Counted from the first letter of the stretch, positions 42,344 to 52,188 are shown. The stretch is DNA of 64,000 bases from an uncultured Lachnospiraceae bacterium (GCA_934351255.1 CAKRJH010000002.1:1-64000); one strand, 5' to 3'. A program made the numbers and translations. Notes: generated from the sequence alone by a model not told the origin.

Positions 42344-42406
42344 AATAATTTATCTCCATTAGAATCATATCACAAACTAAATTTCAGGTCTATAATCTTT
42401 ATCGAA

Positions 42407-43204
42407 TTACTGTGAATTATTTGTGAATACCTGCTTCATACGGAAAAAGAAACTTCTGGCCTTTACAAAATCAAAAATTGGAATCTCTTCTCCCAGGATT
42501 CTCTGTGTAATGTGATAAAATGCCATCTGGGCATCCCCATCTGTGCCAACCAGCGGTTCTCCGATATTGGCAGCAATCACCACGGCCTCATCATCCGGGA
42601 TCACGCCCAGAAGATCAATCCCCAGGATGTCTTCCACCTCCTGTGGACTCATCATATCGCCACGTTTCACCATACCGACACGGACCCGGTTGACGATCAG
42701 TCTGACATCCTCGACATCCCAGACACCAAGCAGTCCGATGATTCGGTCTGCGTCACGGATGGCCGACACCTCCGGGGTCGTGACCACGATTGCGCGGTCT
42801 GCTCCGGCTACCGCATTGAGAAATCCCTGCTCGATCCCCGCCGGACAGTCGATCAGAATATAGTCAAAGCTCTCCTTTAACTCTCCGATCAGCTTTTTCA
42901 TCTGCTCCGCTGTCACCGCCGACTTGTCTCTGGTCTGCGGACACGGCAGCAGATACAGTTCCTGAAATCTGCGGTCCCGGATCAACGCCTGTTTCAGACG
43001 ACAATGATTTTCCAACACATCCACCAGATTAAAGTACACCCGGTTTTCCAGTCCCAGCACCACATCCAGATTGCGAAGCCCGATATCTGTATCGATTACA
43101 ACAACCTTTTTCCCTGCCATCGCCAGTCCAACGCCAAGATGTGCTGTTGTGGTGGTTTTTCCTACTCCACCTTTTCCTGAGGTGATTACGATTGCCTCTC
43201 CCAT
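42407..43204 (-). CDS. minD: septum site-determining ATPase MinD
   Basis: This 265-residue ParA-type ATPase positions MinC at the membrane to block division at wrong sites. The deviant Walker A is SGKGGVGKTTTT (~9-20), with IDTDIGLRNLDV and ILIDCPAGIE as Walker B and switch regions. The amphipathic C-terminal helix (FVKARSFFFRMKQVF) is the membrane anchor. It overlaps minC by 19 bases. There is no minE after it; rodA follows. Confidence 0.95.
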   Translation of the reverse strand: MGEAIVITSGKGGVGKTTTTAHLGVGLAMAGKKVVVIDTDIGLRNLDVVLGLENRVYFNLVDVLENHCRLKQALIRDRRFQELYLLPCPQTRDKSAVTAEQMKKLIGELKESFDYILIDCPAGIEQGFLNAVAGADRAIVVTTPEVSAIRDADRIIGLLGVWDVEDVRLIVNRVRVGMVKRGDMMSPQEVEDILGIDLLGVIPDDEAVVIAANIGEPLVGTDGDAQMAFYHITQRILGEEIPIFDFVKARSFFFRMKQVFTNNSQ

Positions 43205-43770
43205 GGATTACCTCCTATCACAGATAGTTCTCGATCCGCAACCTGAATCTTCTGAGGCTGCAGTTTCGTCGCATATACAATACAGTTCGGACGTCCGGAT
43301 GCCCCGGCATACGCCGTCCCACGAAGTGCACCGATGATTACGATATTTCCTTTGGATATCACTTTGGCACCTCTGTGTACATCTCCCAGGATCACCACGC
43401 TGGTCTCGGTTTCCAACACCTGTCCTGCCTCCAGGTTTCCCCGAAAGAAAAATCCTTCCGACAATTCCTGTTCCACGATATTGTCAACCTCCGGTGCCGG
43501 AGGTATCTGACTGTCCGCAGTCTCATCGTAGATATAGGTGATCTGCAGGCCGCAGGCATCCTGAATGATCTGAATCAGCTGACATTCCTGTTCCAGTGTC
43601 AGATTCCTTCCCCGAAATGAAATTGCTTTTCGGGCATCGCGGAAAAATTCCCCGGCCTCCTTAAATTTCTCTGTAATCTGGTATAGTAACTCTTCCCACG
43701 AAAGAGTGTTATCTAATACAAGTATCATGTGGGAAGCTGTCCCCTTGATTATGACTGTATTAGAGCACAA
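43186..43770 (-). CDS. minC: septum site-determining protein MinC
   Basis: MinC, bound to MinD, inhibits FtsZ assembly. The N-terminal domain (NTVIIKGTASHMILVLD, ~1-85) and the C-terminal beta-helix (VEQELSEGFFFRGNLEAGQ to IVIIGALRGTAYAGASG, ~105-185) are visible. Length 194. The start is TTG at 43770, after AAAGGA by six bases; no ATG in frame is nearer. It overlaps minD. Confidence 0.9.
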   Translation of the reverse strand: MCSNTVIIKGTASHMILVLDNTLSWEELLYQITEKFKEAGEFFRDARKAISFRGRNLTLEQECQLIQIIQDACGLQITYIYDETADSQIPPAPEVDNIVEQELSEGFFFRGNLEAGQVLETETSVVILGDVHRGAKVISKGNIVIIGALRGTAYAGASGRPNCIVYATKLQPQKIQVADRELSVIGGNPWERQS

Positions 43771-43784
43771 AACATATCCTTTCT

Positions 43785-46652
43785 TTAATCTGTAACCTGC
43801 TGACGTGTCTCTGACGTCGCCTCATGTTTCTTGGCTTTCTTTTTCTTCTTTGCAGAACTAAAATAATATTTATATACATCGCTTGCAGTCGATGCTGCAT
43901 TGGCGGAAGCATATCCATTTGGTATCACACACACCACAGAAATCGATGGATTCTGATATGGTGCATAGGATACAAAGTACGCATGGTTTGGATGCTGCGT
44001 ATTCTGCTGTGCGGTACCGGTCTTTCCGGCCACGGTCTTGGAAAGTCCCACGAAGTTCTGATGAATGGAACTGCTTCCCCCGTTTACCACAAGATACATT
44101 CCTTTGTGGATCGCATCCCAGGTCGACTGGGAGATATTGACCTTATTTCTCACCTTGGCTTTGTTAGATACCAGCACCTCACCGGATACATCCTTGATCT
44201 GATCCACCAATGTCAGATTGTAACAGGTTCCCGAGTTTGCCACAGTGGTCACGTATCTGGCCAACTGGATCGGTGCATACGCATGATTACCCTGTCCGAT
44301 TGCGGAACGGACACAGTCCTCGGTGGAAAAGTGCGGCGTCGCCTCGGTGATCTCCACACCGGATTTGTCAGTCAGACCAAACATGTCTCCATATTTCTTC
44401 AGACGGGCAAGCCCCCTGCTGTCGTTCAGATTATGATCTCCTCCTGCCAGTTCATATCCCATCGTGTAGAAGAAATAGTTACAGGATACACCAATTGCCT
44501 GAGACACATTGATACTTCCATGAGAATATGTGCTCCAGCATTTCGGAGTGCCGTAGATCGACACATTGCGGTCAAACGTCACACGATCCGTGATCGTGCT
44601 TCCCGGTGAGATGATTCCCTCCTCCAGTGCTGCCACAGAAGATATCAGCTTGAAGGTGGAACCCGGGGCCAGTTCTACCTGGGTCGGACGGTTGATCAGC
44701 GGAGAAGCATTGTTATCCGACAGATACTTATAAAAATACTCTGAATCAACCTGATTCGCCATCTTGTTGTTGTCGTAGCTTGGATATGTCACCATTGCTT
44801 TGACTTTGCCGGTATTGACATCGGTCACGATCATGGATCCGGAACACGGATCCAGTCCCAACATACCCGGTGTCAGTTCCAGTTTCTTGATCTTACGGAT
44901 AATAAATGCATATGGATTCAATGCACCGGAGCATAACTGATCGTATTCCGTCTGGTCTTTCTTGATCACTTTTTGTTCTACCAGCAGACGGCAGCACTCT
45001 GTTCCGGAGATCTCATAGTGATATACCATATAACTGTACACCAGTTTCTGGAAATCACGCTTGGTTCTGATGAGACCCATCCCATAGTCGATCAGTTTCT
45101 GATACAGTTCCTGCGTGCTGTAATATTCGTCTCCTACGTTCATCGCAGAGAAATCATCGATCCATCCCTGCGAGATCGCATGCTGCAGATATTTGCTCAG
45201 ACTGATGTTGCCCTTAGTATATCTCACATAAATATCATCATTGGTATCTACCTTGGAAGTGTTAAATACACCTTCATCCTTGAGCAATTTATAAAAGGCA
45301 TCCATAAATTCCGCCATCTCATCAGACATCTGCTTTTTCGTAACCTGATTGTCCGCGGCCAGATAGCCTTTCATCTTTGCGAGAAGCTGTCTGGAGCGGG
45401 ATTTGTACCGGCTGTAGATCGATTTTTCCAGAGCCGATGCCTTCTTGGTGCTGAACCGGTCAATATCCACGATATTATTGTCGAAGATCGCATTGTACAC
45501 ATCATAGATCGGCACCTTGATATCCTTAGTGGAAGAACCTCTCGTTCCCGCGGACATGCTGTTGTTGATGTTTGCGATCAGAATCCCCGCAAGATGAGCT
45601 TCCAGGATATTGTAACATTCCTCCTGCAGGTCAGCATCAATTGTTAAATACAAATTATTACCTGCTACTGGCTTTTTCTCTGTACTGGTCTCCACGATTC
45701 GACTGGTTCCTTCATCTATCGTCAGAATCTGTTTTCCCTTGGTTCCACGGAGCTGGTCTTCATACGTGCTCTCCAGACCGGAGATTCCAATCTGGTCACT
45801 GGTATTGTAATCCGTCGTCGGATCTTCTTCCTTTAGCTTGTCCATTTTCTCCTCGGACACCGCTCCGGTATATCCCAGCATATGTGCAAAATATTTGCTC
45901 TTCTTGTACACGCGGATCGTATCCTCCTGGATATCCACGCCGGGCAGATCAGCTGTATTTTCCTTGATGGCAGCCACGGTCTCCTCGTCCACGTTTTTGG
46001 CCAGTGTCAGTGTCTCATACTGTTTGAACCGGGTGATGAAGATGGCATAGCGGACCGCAAGGATCTTCAATGCCGTCGCATCATCGTAGGATGGATCCAG
46101 ACAGAACTGCGGACTGGATGTGGAATCATCATTGCGAAGATAATCATACAATTCGGGAGCTGTCATATCCTTCATCTCCTGCGTCATCTTCTGCAGATTA
46201 GTCCCGAATACCTCCGCGATAAAACGATATCTGGTATTTCCATCTACATTGTAGACAATATTGCCCTTGGAATCCTGTTCAAGATAAAACTCGGTGGACA
46301 GGGTTGCCCCCTTTTTCTCAATGAGTTTGATCAGATGATATATCATGGTATTCTTCTGATCATTGTCCAGTTTGGAAAAACTGTTATTGCGAAGAAATGT
46401 GACATTGTAAGACAGCTTGTTGTAGGCGAGAAGACGCCCTTTACAGTCGTAGATGTTTCCACGGGTTGCCTTGATGTCAATCTCTCTGGATGTCGTGGCA
46501 CTGTCTGACTCAATGATCTCGCTGCTGTTGACGATCTGCAATGAGAACATCTCACAGACCAGAATAGAAAACAGCACCACAAATATCACGATTACGGGAT
46601 ATAACCGTACATGAAAAAAATCAATCAGATATTCTTTGAGTGAATCCAACAT
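43785..46652 (-). CDS. mrdA: penicillin-binding protein 2 (MrdA)
   Basis: This class B PBP transpeptidase cross-links peptidoglycan during elongation with RodA. One membrane helix (~18-38) is followed by a dimerisation domain. The catalytic motifs are SxxK at Ser665-Lys668 (APGSTFKLI), SxN in GVSCNYFF, and KTG at Lys877 (VAGKTGTAQQ). The length of 955 is well above the ~630-700 of most MrdA proteins. The extra ~330 residues lie before the transpeptidase domain, in a Lys/Asp-rich, helical, poorly conserved segment. mreD is 9 bases upstream and minC is 14 bases downstream. Confidence 0.92.
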   Translation of the reverse strand: MLDSLKEYLIDFFHVRLYPVIVIFVVLFSILVCEMFSLQIVNSSEIIESDSATTSREIDIKATRGNIYDCKGRLLAYNKLSYNVTFLRNNSFSKLDNDQKNTMIYHLIKLIEKKGATLSTEFYLEQDSKGNIVYNVDGNTRYRFIAEVFGTNLQKMTQEMKDMTAPELYDYLRNDDSTSSPQFCLDPSYDDATALKILAVRYAIFITRFKQYETLTLAKNVDEETVAAIKENTADLPGVDIQEDTIRVYKKSKYFAHMLGYTGAVSEEKMDKLKEEDPTTDYNTSDQIGISGLESTYEDQLRGTKGKQILTIDEGTSRIVETSTEKKPVAGNNLYLTIDADLQEECYNILEAHLAGILIANINNSMSAGTRGSSTKDIKVPIYDVYNAIFDNNIVDIDRFSTKKASALEKSIYSRYKSRSRQLLAKMKGYLAADNQVTKKQMSDEMAEFMDAFYKLLKDEGVFNTSKVDTNDDIYVRYTKGNISLSKYLQHAISQGWIDDFSAMNVGDEYYSTQELYQKLIDYGMGLIRTKRDFQKLVYSYMVYHYEISGTECCRLLVEQKVIKKDQTEYDQLCSGALNPYAFIIRKIKKLELTPGMLGLDPCSGSMIVTDVNTGKVKAMVTYPSYDNNKMANQVDSEYFYKYLSDNNASPLINRPTQVELAPGSTFKLISSVAALEEGIISPGSTITDRVTFDRNVSIYGTPKCWSTYSHGSINVSQAIGVSCNYFFYTMGYELAGGDHNLNDSRGLARLKKYGDMFGLTDKSGVEITEATPHFSTEDCVRSAIGQGNHAYAPIQLARYVTTVANSGTCYNLTLVDQIKDVSGEVLVSNKAKVRNKVNISQSTWDAIHKGMYLVVNGGSSSIHQNFVGLSKTVAGKTGTAQQNTQHPNHAYFVSYAPYQNPSISVVCVIPNGYASANAASTASDVYKYYFSSAKKKKKAKKHEATSETRQQVTD

Positions 46653-46661
46653 AGTAACTCG

Positions 46662-47189
46662 CTACCTTTCTGTCATCGTATCGCGCAGAGGCACCTCTGC
46701 AGGCGGATACATTCTGCGGTCTATCCACAGTAAAAATTTGTAGAGAATCAATCCCACCAGGAGGGTATATACCATCTCCGGAAGCATGATGTTGCACGCA
46801 AAATAGACGATCTGAAGTCTTCCTGCGAGAAGGAAGAAGAACAGATAATACAGTGCACCATATACAAGATCGCTCAATGTCATGGAAAGCATCGGCAGAT
46901 ACAGATCTTCCTTGTAGTAGATCCGGCTCGCTTTTCCATTGAGAAATCCGATCAGAGCATAGATAAAAATACACAGACCGATGGTATCGCTGTACATAAA
47001 ATCAATCAGTATTCCGCTGACAACACCGGAAAACATACCGGCTTTTTCCCCATACAGAAGCCCCGCCGCCGAGGTGATGACCACCATCAGGTTCGGCACC
47101 ACATTTCCAATGGAAAGCGCATCAAATAATGTCGTCTGTAACAGAAATAATATGATGTTCATGATGAAGATCAAAACATACTTTTTCAC
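46662..47189 (-). CDS. mreD: rod shape-determining protein MreD
   Basis: This 175-residue membrane protein has five or six hydrophobic segments covering almost its whole length, as in MreD, which joins MreC to the elongation machinery. Its start overlaps the mreC stop by four bases (ATGA), so they are coupled. The family is poorly conserved, so the call rests on size, hydrophobicity and position between mreC and mrdA. Confidence 0.85.
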   Translation of the reverse strand: MKKYVLIFIMNIILFLLQTTLFDALSIGNVVPNLMVVITSAAGLLYGEKAGMFSGVVSGILIDFMYSDTIGLCIFIYALIGFLNGKASRIYYKEDLYLPMLSMTLSDLVYGALYYLFFFLLAGRLQIVYFACNIMLPEMVYTLLVGLILYKFLLWIDRRMYPPAEVPLRDTMTER

Positions 47190-48055
47190 TTCTGAATAGC
47201 CTCCAAATCCTTTGAATCTTTAACCTTCGTAATCACAAGTACCATCTGCAGGGAAGAAAAATCCGCTGCCGGAGTCAGCAGTCCGGATTTGGTCAGATTG
47301 TTGTCATCCGTCTTCAGATCACGGACATATCCGATCAGGATTCCCGGAAGATATTTGTCACTGATCTGTGAGGTCACGACAGCATATCCGTCACCGACCT
47401 GGGCGTCCTTTGGCACATTGGTCACATCAATCACTCCGTCATTCATATGACTCAGATTGCCGCTGATAAAGCAACCATCTGAAGTCTTCAGAAAACTTCC
47501 CACAACATTGCTGTTGTCATCCACGATACTGCGGACCTTTGCGTACGATTTATTGACCTGTGTGACGATTCCAACCAGACCGTCCCCCGCCATCACGTTC
47601 ATATTTACCGCGATCCCATCCTTGGATCCCTTGTCGATGATAAACGTGTTGTACCAGTTGTCGCTGTTAGAACTGATCACGCGGGCTGCCACCTTGGGAT
47701 AACTGGCATACTGCTGATCCAGATCATATAATTTCCGGAAATTGTCCAACTCATATTTATCCTGCTGAAGCAGTTTGTTCTGAGAAGAAATCTCATCCAG
47801 TTTACTCTGCAATTTCTTATTTTCCTTGACAAGCCGGTTCAGGTTGGTGACATAATCCATCTTGTCAGAAACCATGCTTCCGATCTGGCTGATCCCTTTC
47901 TGCATCGGTGTCACCACACTGCCCACCACGGAGCGTACCGGTGTCATTTTATCCTGAAACGCAAAAGAAAGAACGACCAGAACCAGAGACACAATGCTGA
48001 TCGCCAGCAGTATGTACTTTGGATCAATCACAGATTTTGTCGATTTATTCTGCAT
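47186..48055 (-). CDS. mreC: rod shape-determining protein MreC
   Basis: This 289-residue protein has a membrane helix (~13-32), a coiled coil (~62-100) and a two-lobed beta-barrel domain in the C-terminal part (VAARVISSNSDNWYNTFIIDKG, MAGDGLVGIV). It is the extracellular scaffold that activates MrdA and RodA. The ATG at 48055 follows AGGAAGG by eight bases; a GTG just before is possible. It lies 20 bases after mreB and overlaps mreD. Confidence 0.9.
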   Translation of the reverse strand: MQNKSTKSVIDPKYILLAISIVSLVLVVLSFAFQDKMTPVRSVVGSVVTPMQKGISQIGSMVSDKMDYVTNLNRLVKENKKLQSKLDEISSQNKLLQQDKYELDNFRKLYDLDQQYASYPKVAARVISSNSDNWYNTFIIDKGSKDGIAVNMNVMAGDGLVGIVTQVNKSYAKVRSIVDDNSNVVGSFLKTSDGCFISGNLSHMNDGVIDVTNVPKDAQVGDGYAVVTSQISDKYLPGILIGYVRDLKTDDNNLTKSGLLTPAADFSSLQMVLVITKVKDSKDLEAIQK

Positions 48056-48075
48056 CACTAAGACCTTCCTTTTTC

Positions 48076-49089
48076 CTAAGAAATCGTTCTACAATATTTT
48101 TTGGCTTCCTTCGGATGCTCCGCAAGATAACCAAGTCCCTTGATCACGGTCCGCTGGGCCTGCTTGGTCGTATTGACCTTGTAGCGGGTCTCATTGGCAA
48201 CCTTCTGATCCATCCCATCCAGCCAGGAGGATGCTCCTGTCATATAGATTCCGTCCGCCTCAATCGACGACGCGATCTCGGGCGGAGTTCTCTCCAGCAT
48301 AGAATGGATCCCGTCTGTGATCGTGTCAAACACATCGTGCACCAGAGGATAGATCTCCATGGAACCGATCGTAAATTCACGCGGAAGCCCCTTGAGCATA
48401 TCGCGCCCCGTTACCTTCATGGTGTCATTGGTAGGGACTGCACTGACAAGCTGTTTTTTGATGTTTTCCGCGGTCTTCCTGCCGATCAGAAAATTATGTT
48501 GTTTGCGGACATAGTTCATGATCTGCTCATCAAAGTAGTTACCACCATATGGAATGATGCGCGATACCACCACTCCACCGCGTGAGAGCACAGAAATCTC
48601 CGTACAGCCGGCACCGATATTGACCAACATGATTCCGGCCTTATTCTCCACATCCAGTCCCAGCCCCAGGGCATCCACGACCGGGCGGTCTACCAGATAG
48701 ACACGGTGCGGCTTGGAATTACCATCGGATACAATATGTGAAAATGCATTTTTCTCGATCTCAGAAATGTCAGAAGGTACGGAAATATAAAAATCCACAC
48801 CCTTTCCTCGTGCCCTTCCGGTCACCTTTGGAACCATGAAATTCCAGAGAGCGATCATGTCATCCATGTAGGCGATCACGCCGTCCTTCAGCGGAAAGGA
48901 TACGTGAATGTTTGGCGGTACTTTCTCAAACATCTCATACGCCTCATCGCCGATCGCGATCGGTTTCTTTTCGTCTCCCTTTCCGGTCGTGGCCACCACG
49001 TTTCTCTCGTTGAGTACAACGCCCTCCCCCTTCTTATATATCTTGATGGAACCTGTTCCAAAATCAATGCCATACGCTTTGTGCGCCAT
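48076..49089 (-). CDS. mreB: MreB-like actin with altered ATPase site
   Basis: This 337-residue protein has the full MreB fold: phosphate 1 GIDFGTGSIKIYKKGEGVV, and the phosphate 2 region MLVNIGAGCTEISVLS. Compared with typical MreB (DIGGGTTEV, EEPMAAAIG), the aspartate is Asn157, the catalytic threonine is cysteine (GAGCTE), and the EEP motif is DRP. These residues are implicated in ATP hydrolysis, so it may polymerise with altered turnover. The gene begins the mreBCD-mrdA-minCD unit. AGGAGG precedes the ATG. Confidence 0.88.
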   Translation of the reverse strand: MAHKAYGIDFGTGSIKIYKKGEGVVLNERNVVATTGKGDEKKPIAIGDEAYEMFEKVPPNIHVSFPLKDGVIAYMDDMIALWNFMVPKVTGRARGKGVDFYISVPSDISEIEKNAFSHIVSDGNSKPHRVYLVDRPVVDALGLGLDVENKAGIMLVNIGAGCTEISVLSRGGVVVSRIIPYGGNYFDEQIMNYVRKQHNFLIGRKTAENIKKQLVSAVPTNDTMKVTGRDMLKGLPREFTIGSMEIYPLVHDVFDTITDGIHSMLERTPPEIASSIEADGIYMTGASSWLDGMDQKVANETRYKVNTTKQAQRTVIKGLGYLAEHPKEAKKYCRTIS

Positions 49090-49119
49090 AAGGTATGTCC
49101 TCCTAATCTTCCAGTATAA

Positions 49120-49824
49120 TCACATATATCCCTGTTCTTTCAGACTGACGTAGGTGTCATCCCCGATAATAATATGATCCAGCAGTTCGATCCCCATCAG
49201 CCGTCCCGCATCGGACAGTCTGCGCGTGATCGAAAGATCTTCCCGGCTCGGTGCCGGATCCCCGGATGGATGATTGTGCATCAGGATCACCGCAACTCCA
49301 CGGTGCTTCAATGCCAGATAAAAAACCTCTCTCGGTCCTGCCATGGCCGCATTGAACGAGCCATGGGACACAATGACACTCCGTATAAGGCGGTTCTTTG
49401 CGTCAAGGACCAGAAGACGGACCTGTTCCGTCTCCAGAAATCGCATCTCCGGCATAAAGTAACCCGCCACCGCCTCCGGCTGATCGCACACAAGCGGCTG
49501 CTCCATGTGGATCCCGGAAATTCTCTTGCCAAGTTCTCCGATACATTGTAGCTGAACACTCTTTACCGCACCGATCCCCGGTATCTCCAGAAGTTCTTCC
49601 TGCGAGATATGGCACAGACCGCGCAGCGAACGATCCGGCAGGGCACAGAGTACCTCCCCGGAAAGACTGAGCACGTTTTTCCCTGTGCTTCCCGTCCGCA
49701 GGATCACCGCCAGAAGTTCTGCATCTGACAGCCCATCCGGTCCATACTGCCTGCATTTTTCATAAGGCTGCATGTCTGCCGGAAGCTGATGCATCGTGAT
49801 TTCGTCTGATTTTCTATTTTTCAT
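49120..49824 (-). CDS. radC: RadC/YicR-type JAB1 domain protein
   Basis: This 234-residue protein has N-terminal helix-hairpin-helix (LLEIPGIGAVKSVQL) and a C-terminal JAMM metalloprotease-like fold with the complete HNHPSGDPAPSREDL motif. RadC was linked to DNA repair, but the function is disputed. A weak promoter (TATGAT at plus 49881-49886 on the minus strand) and a short palindrome (49859-49870) lie upstream. GGAGG precedes the ATG. It is often next to mreB in Firmicutes, as here. Confidence 0.9.
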   Translation of the reverse strand: MKNRKSDEITMHQLPADMQPYEKCRQYGPDGLSDAELLAVILRTGSTGKNVLSLSGEVLCALPDRSLRGLCHISQEELLEIPGIGAVKSVQLQCIGELGKRISGIHMEQPLVCDQPEAVAGYFMPEMRFLETEQVRLLVLDAKNRLIRSVIVSHGSFNAAMAGPREVFYLALKHRGVAVILMHNHPSGDPAPSREDLSITRRLSDAGRLMGIELLDHIIIGDDTYVSLKEQGYM

Positions 49825-49924
49825 AACGCCTCCATGTTCCGAAAGCGCTTCCCCAGCCGCCTACTTAGGCAGTGTAATTTATCATAGCACAATTTATGGC
49901 GGTTGTATAGAATATGAAGATGGT

Positions 49925-51229
49925 TTAAGAAATTTTAACGATTCCCTCTTCCACCATCTGCTGCAGGGACATCATAATACCAAACTTGGCATGATACCAG
50001 GTAAGGCCGCCCTGAAAATACACTGCATACGGCTCCTCGATCGGTGCATCTGCACTGAGTTCGATCGAAGATCCCTGGATAAATGCGCCCGCTGCCATGA
50101 TGACATCACTGTGATATCCCGGCATAGCATACGGTTCCGGTGCAACATGGCTGTCCACCGGTGATCCGGCCTGGATGCCCTTGCAGAATGCGATGATTGC
50201 CTCCGCAGACCCCAGTGTCACTGCCTGGATGATATCGTAACGCGGCTCCGTGGCATTCGGCACACAGACATACCCAAGTTTTTCATAGATATTGGCGGCA
50301 AAGATTGCACCTTTCATCGCCGCTGCGACCACAGTCGGTGCCAGGAACAGCCCCTGATAAAAACTGCGGTTGACTCCGAGGGTCGCGCCGACTTCCTTGC
50401 CGAGTCCCGGTGCGGTCAGACGGTTGGCACACTGTTCGATCAGATCCCTGCGTCCCACAATATATCCGCCGATCGGTGCCAGTCCACCGCCCAGATTCTT
50501 GATCAGAGAACCCACACACAGATCCGCTCCGACCTGTGTCGGTTCCCGAAGCTGGGTAAACTCCCCGTAACAGTTGTCCACCATACAGATAATATCCGGC
50601 CGGATTCCCTTGACAAATGCGATCAGCTCCCCGATGCGCTCCACAGAGAGTGTCGGCCGGGTTGCATATCCCTTGGAACGCTGAATGGTGACCAGTTTGG
50701 TTCTCGGGTTGATTGCCTGACGGATCCCCTCAAAATCAAACGCTCCATCCTCCCTCAGATCCACCTGCCGGTAGGTAATGCCATATTCGGCGAGCGATCC
50801 CGCCGGATTGTGGTCCTTGATCCCGATCACGCCTTCCAGGGTGTCATATGGCTTTCCCACCGGAGACAGCAGTTCATCTCCCGGGCGCAGATTGGCTGCC
50901 AGTGCCAGTGTCAAGGCATGTGTTCCGCAGGTAACCTGTGGTCTGACCAGTGCATCCTCCGTCTGGAATACCTGGGCATAGACCGCCTCCAGCGTCTCCC
51001 TTCCCAGATCATCGTATCCATATCCGGTCGAAGACTCAAAGCAGGCCGCGCTGACACGGTTATCCTGAAACGCCTTCATAACCTTGATCTGATTGTATTC
51101 TGCAATGCGGTCCACTTCCTGAAACCGCTCCTTCAATGTCTCCTCAATATCGCTGCAGTATTCCACAACATCCGGGCGGATCCCCGCCTGTGCATAATAC
51201 TCTGTCAGCTCCTTATTCATCTCGTTCAC
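49925..51229 (-). CDS. PLP-dependent methionine gamma-lyase family protein (YnbB)
   Basis: This 434-residue protein belongs to fold type I PLP enzymes annotated as aluminium resistance protein or methionine gamma-lyase-like (YnbB). The PLP lysine lies in GSLIKNLGGGLAP, and the aspartate that binds the pyridine ring in VDNCYGEFT. The actual reaction of this group is not settled. The start is GTG at 51229, six bases after GGAGG; it lies 13 bases after miaA. ynbB next to miaA is conserved in Bacillus too. Confidence 0.88.
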   Translation of the reverse strand: MNEMNKELTEYYAQAGIRPDVVEYCSDIEETLKERFQEVDRIAEYNQIKVMKAFQDNRVSAACFESSTGYGYDDLGRETLEAVYAQVFQTEDALVRPQVTCGTHALTLALAANLRPGDELLSPVGKPYDTLEGVIGIKDHNPAGSLAEYGITYRQVDLREDGAFDFEGIRQAINPRTKLVTIQRSKGYATRPTLSVERIGELIAFVKGIRPDIICMVDNCYGEFTQLREPTQVGADLCVGSLIKNLGGGLAPIGGYIVGRRDLIEQCANRLTAPGLGKEVGATLGVNRSFYQGLFLAPTVVAAAMKGAIFAANIYEKLGYVCVPNATEPRYDIIQAVTLGSAEAIIAFCKGIQAGSPVDSHVAPEPYAMPGYHSDVIMAAGAFIQGSSIELSADAPIEEPYAVYFQGGLTWYHAKFGIMMSLQQMVEEGIVKIS

Positions 51230-51242
51230 TATGTCCTCCCTC

Positions 51243-52187
51243 TTATATGCAATGGTGCTCTTTCAGATCCTGAATGCACCATTCCAGTAACTGTTCTTCT
51301 CTGCCGAACCGGCTTTTGTCCACCCAGCAGACTTCCTTTTCTCTCCGGAACCAGGTCATCTGGCGCTTTGCAAAATGTCTGGTCTCCTTTTTGATCGTAT
51401 CAAAGGCTTCCTCCATGGAACAGTTTCCGTCCAGAGCATCCAGGATCTCCTTGTATCCCAGTCCCTGCATGGAAACCATCCCCCTGTGGCAACCCTGTTC
51501 CTTCAATGCTGCCACCTCATCGACCAGTCCCTCCTGCCTCATCTGATCCACTCTTTGCTCAATGCGTTCATACAGGAGCTCTCTCGGCAGACACAACACA
51601 TAATACCGGAAATTATATGGGGATGTCCGCTCATGCTGCTCTGCATTATGTGAGGACAGTGTCTGACCAGTCTCATGATAAAATTCCAGGGCACGGATCA
51701 CTCTCTTGACATTGTGATGGTGAACCGACTTAGCAGTCACCGGATCCACCTTTTTCAAAAGATCGTGCAATGCCTCGCTGCCATGTTCAGCCGCATAACG
51801 CGTCAACTCCTCACGGTACGCTCCATCTGTATCCTGTTTTCCAAAATCAATGTCATACAGCACAGACTGGATATAAAATCCGGTCCCGCCCACGAGGATC
51901 GGAATGTGCCCTCTCTCATAGATCTCCTCCATATACTGCCGGCATTTCTGCTGAAACAGCATGACATTGAACTCCTCCGAGGGATCCAGTTCATCGATCA
52001 GATAATGTGGCACGCCCTGCATCTGATCCGGTCGGATCTTGGCCGTTCCGATATCCATCTGACGGTACACCTGCATGGAATCCGCAGAGATAATCTCTCC
52101 TCCGACCGCTTTGGCCAGACCGATCGACAACGCTGTCTTACCCACTGCAGTGGGCCCCGTCAATATAATTAATGGTCTTTTCTCCAT
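51243..52187 (-). CDS. miaA: tRNA dimethylallyltransferase
   Basis: MiaA adds a dimethylallyl group to A37 of tRNAs reading U-starting codons. The P-loop is GPTAVGKTALS (~10-20), with DSMQVYRQMDIGTAK as the substrate loop. The start at 52187 (MEKRPLIILTG) has AAAGGA nine bases upstream; a TTG nine bases earlier is less likely. The length of 314 is usual. It follows mutL by one base. Confidence 0.95.
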   Translation of the reverse strand: MEKRPLIILTGPTAVGKTALSIGLAKAVGGEIISADSMQVYRQMDIGTAKIRPDQMQGVPHYLIDELDPSEEFNVMLFQQKCRQYMEEIYERGHIPILVGGTGFYIQSVLYDIDFGKQDTDGAYREELTRYAAEHGSEALHDLLKKVDPVTAKSVHHHNVKRVIRALEFYHETGQTLSSHNAEQHERTSPYNFRYYVLCLPRELLYERIEQRVDQMRQEGLVDEVAALKEQGCHRGMVSMQGLGYKEILDALDGNCSMEEAFDTIKKETRHFAKRQMTWFRREKEVCWVDKSRFGREEQLLEWCIQDLKEHHCI

Positions 52188-52188
52188 A

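Noticed and set aside
42344..42406. A minE gene after minD
   Set aside because: The 63-base gap holds no reading frame long enough.
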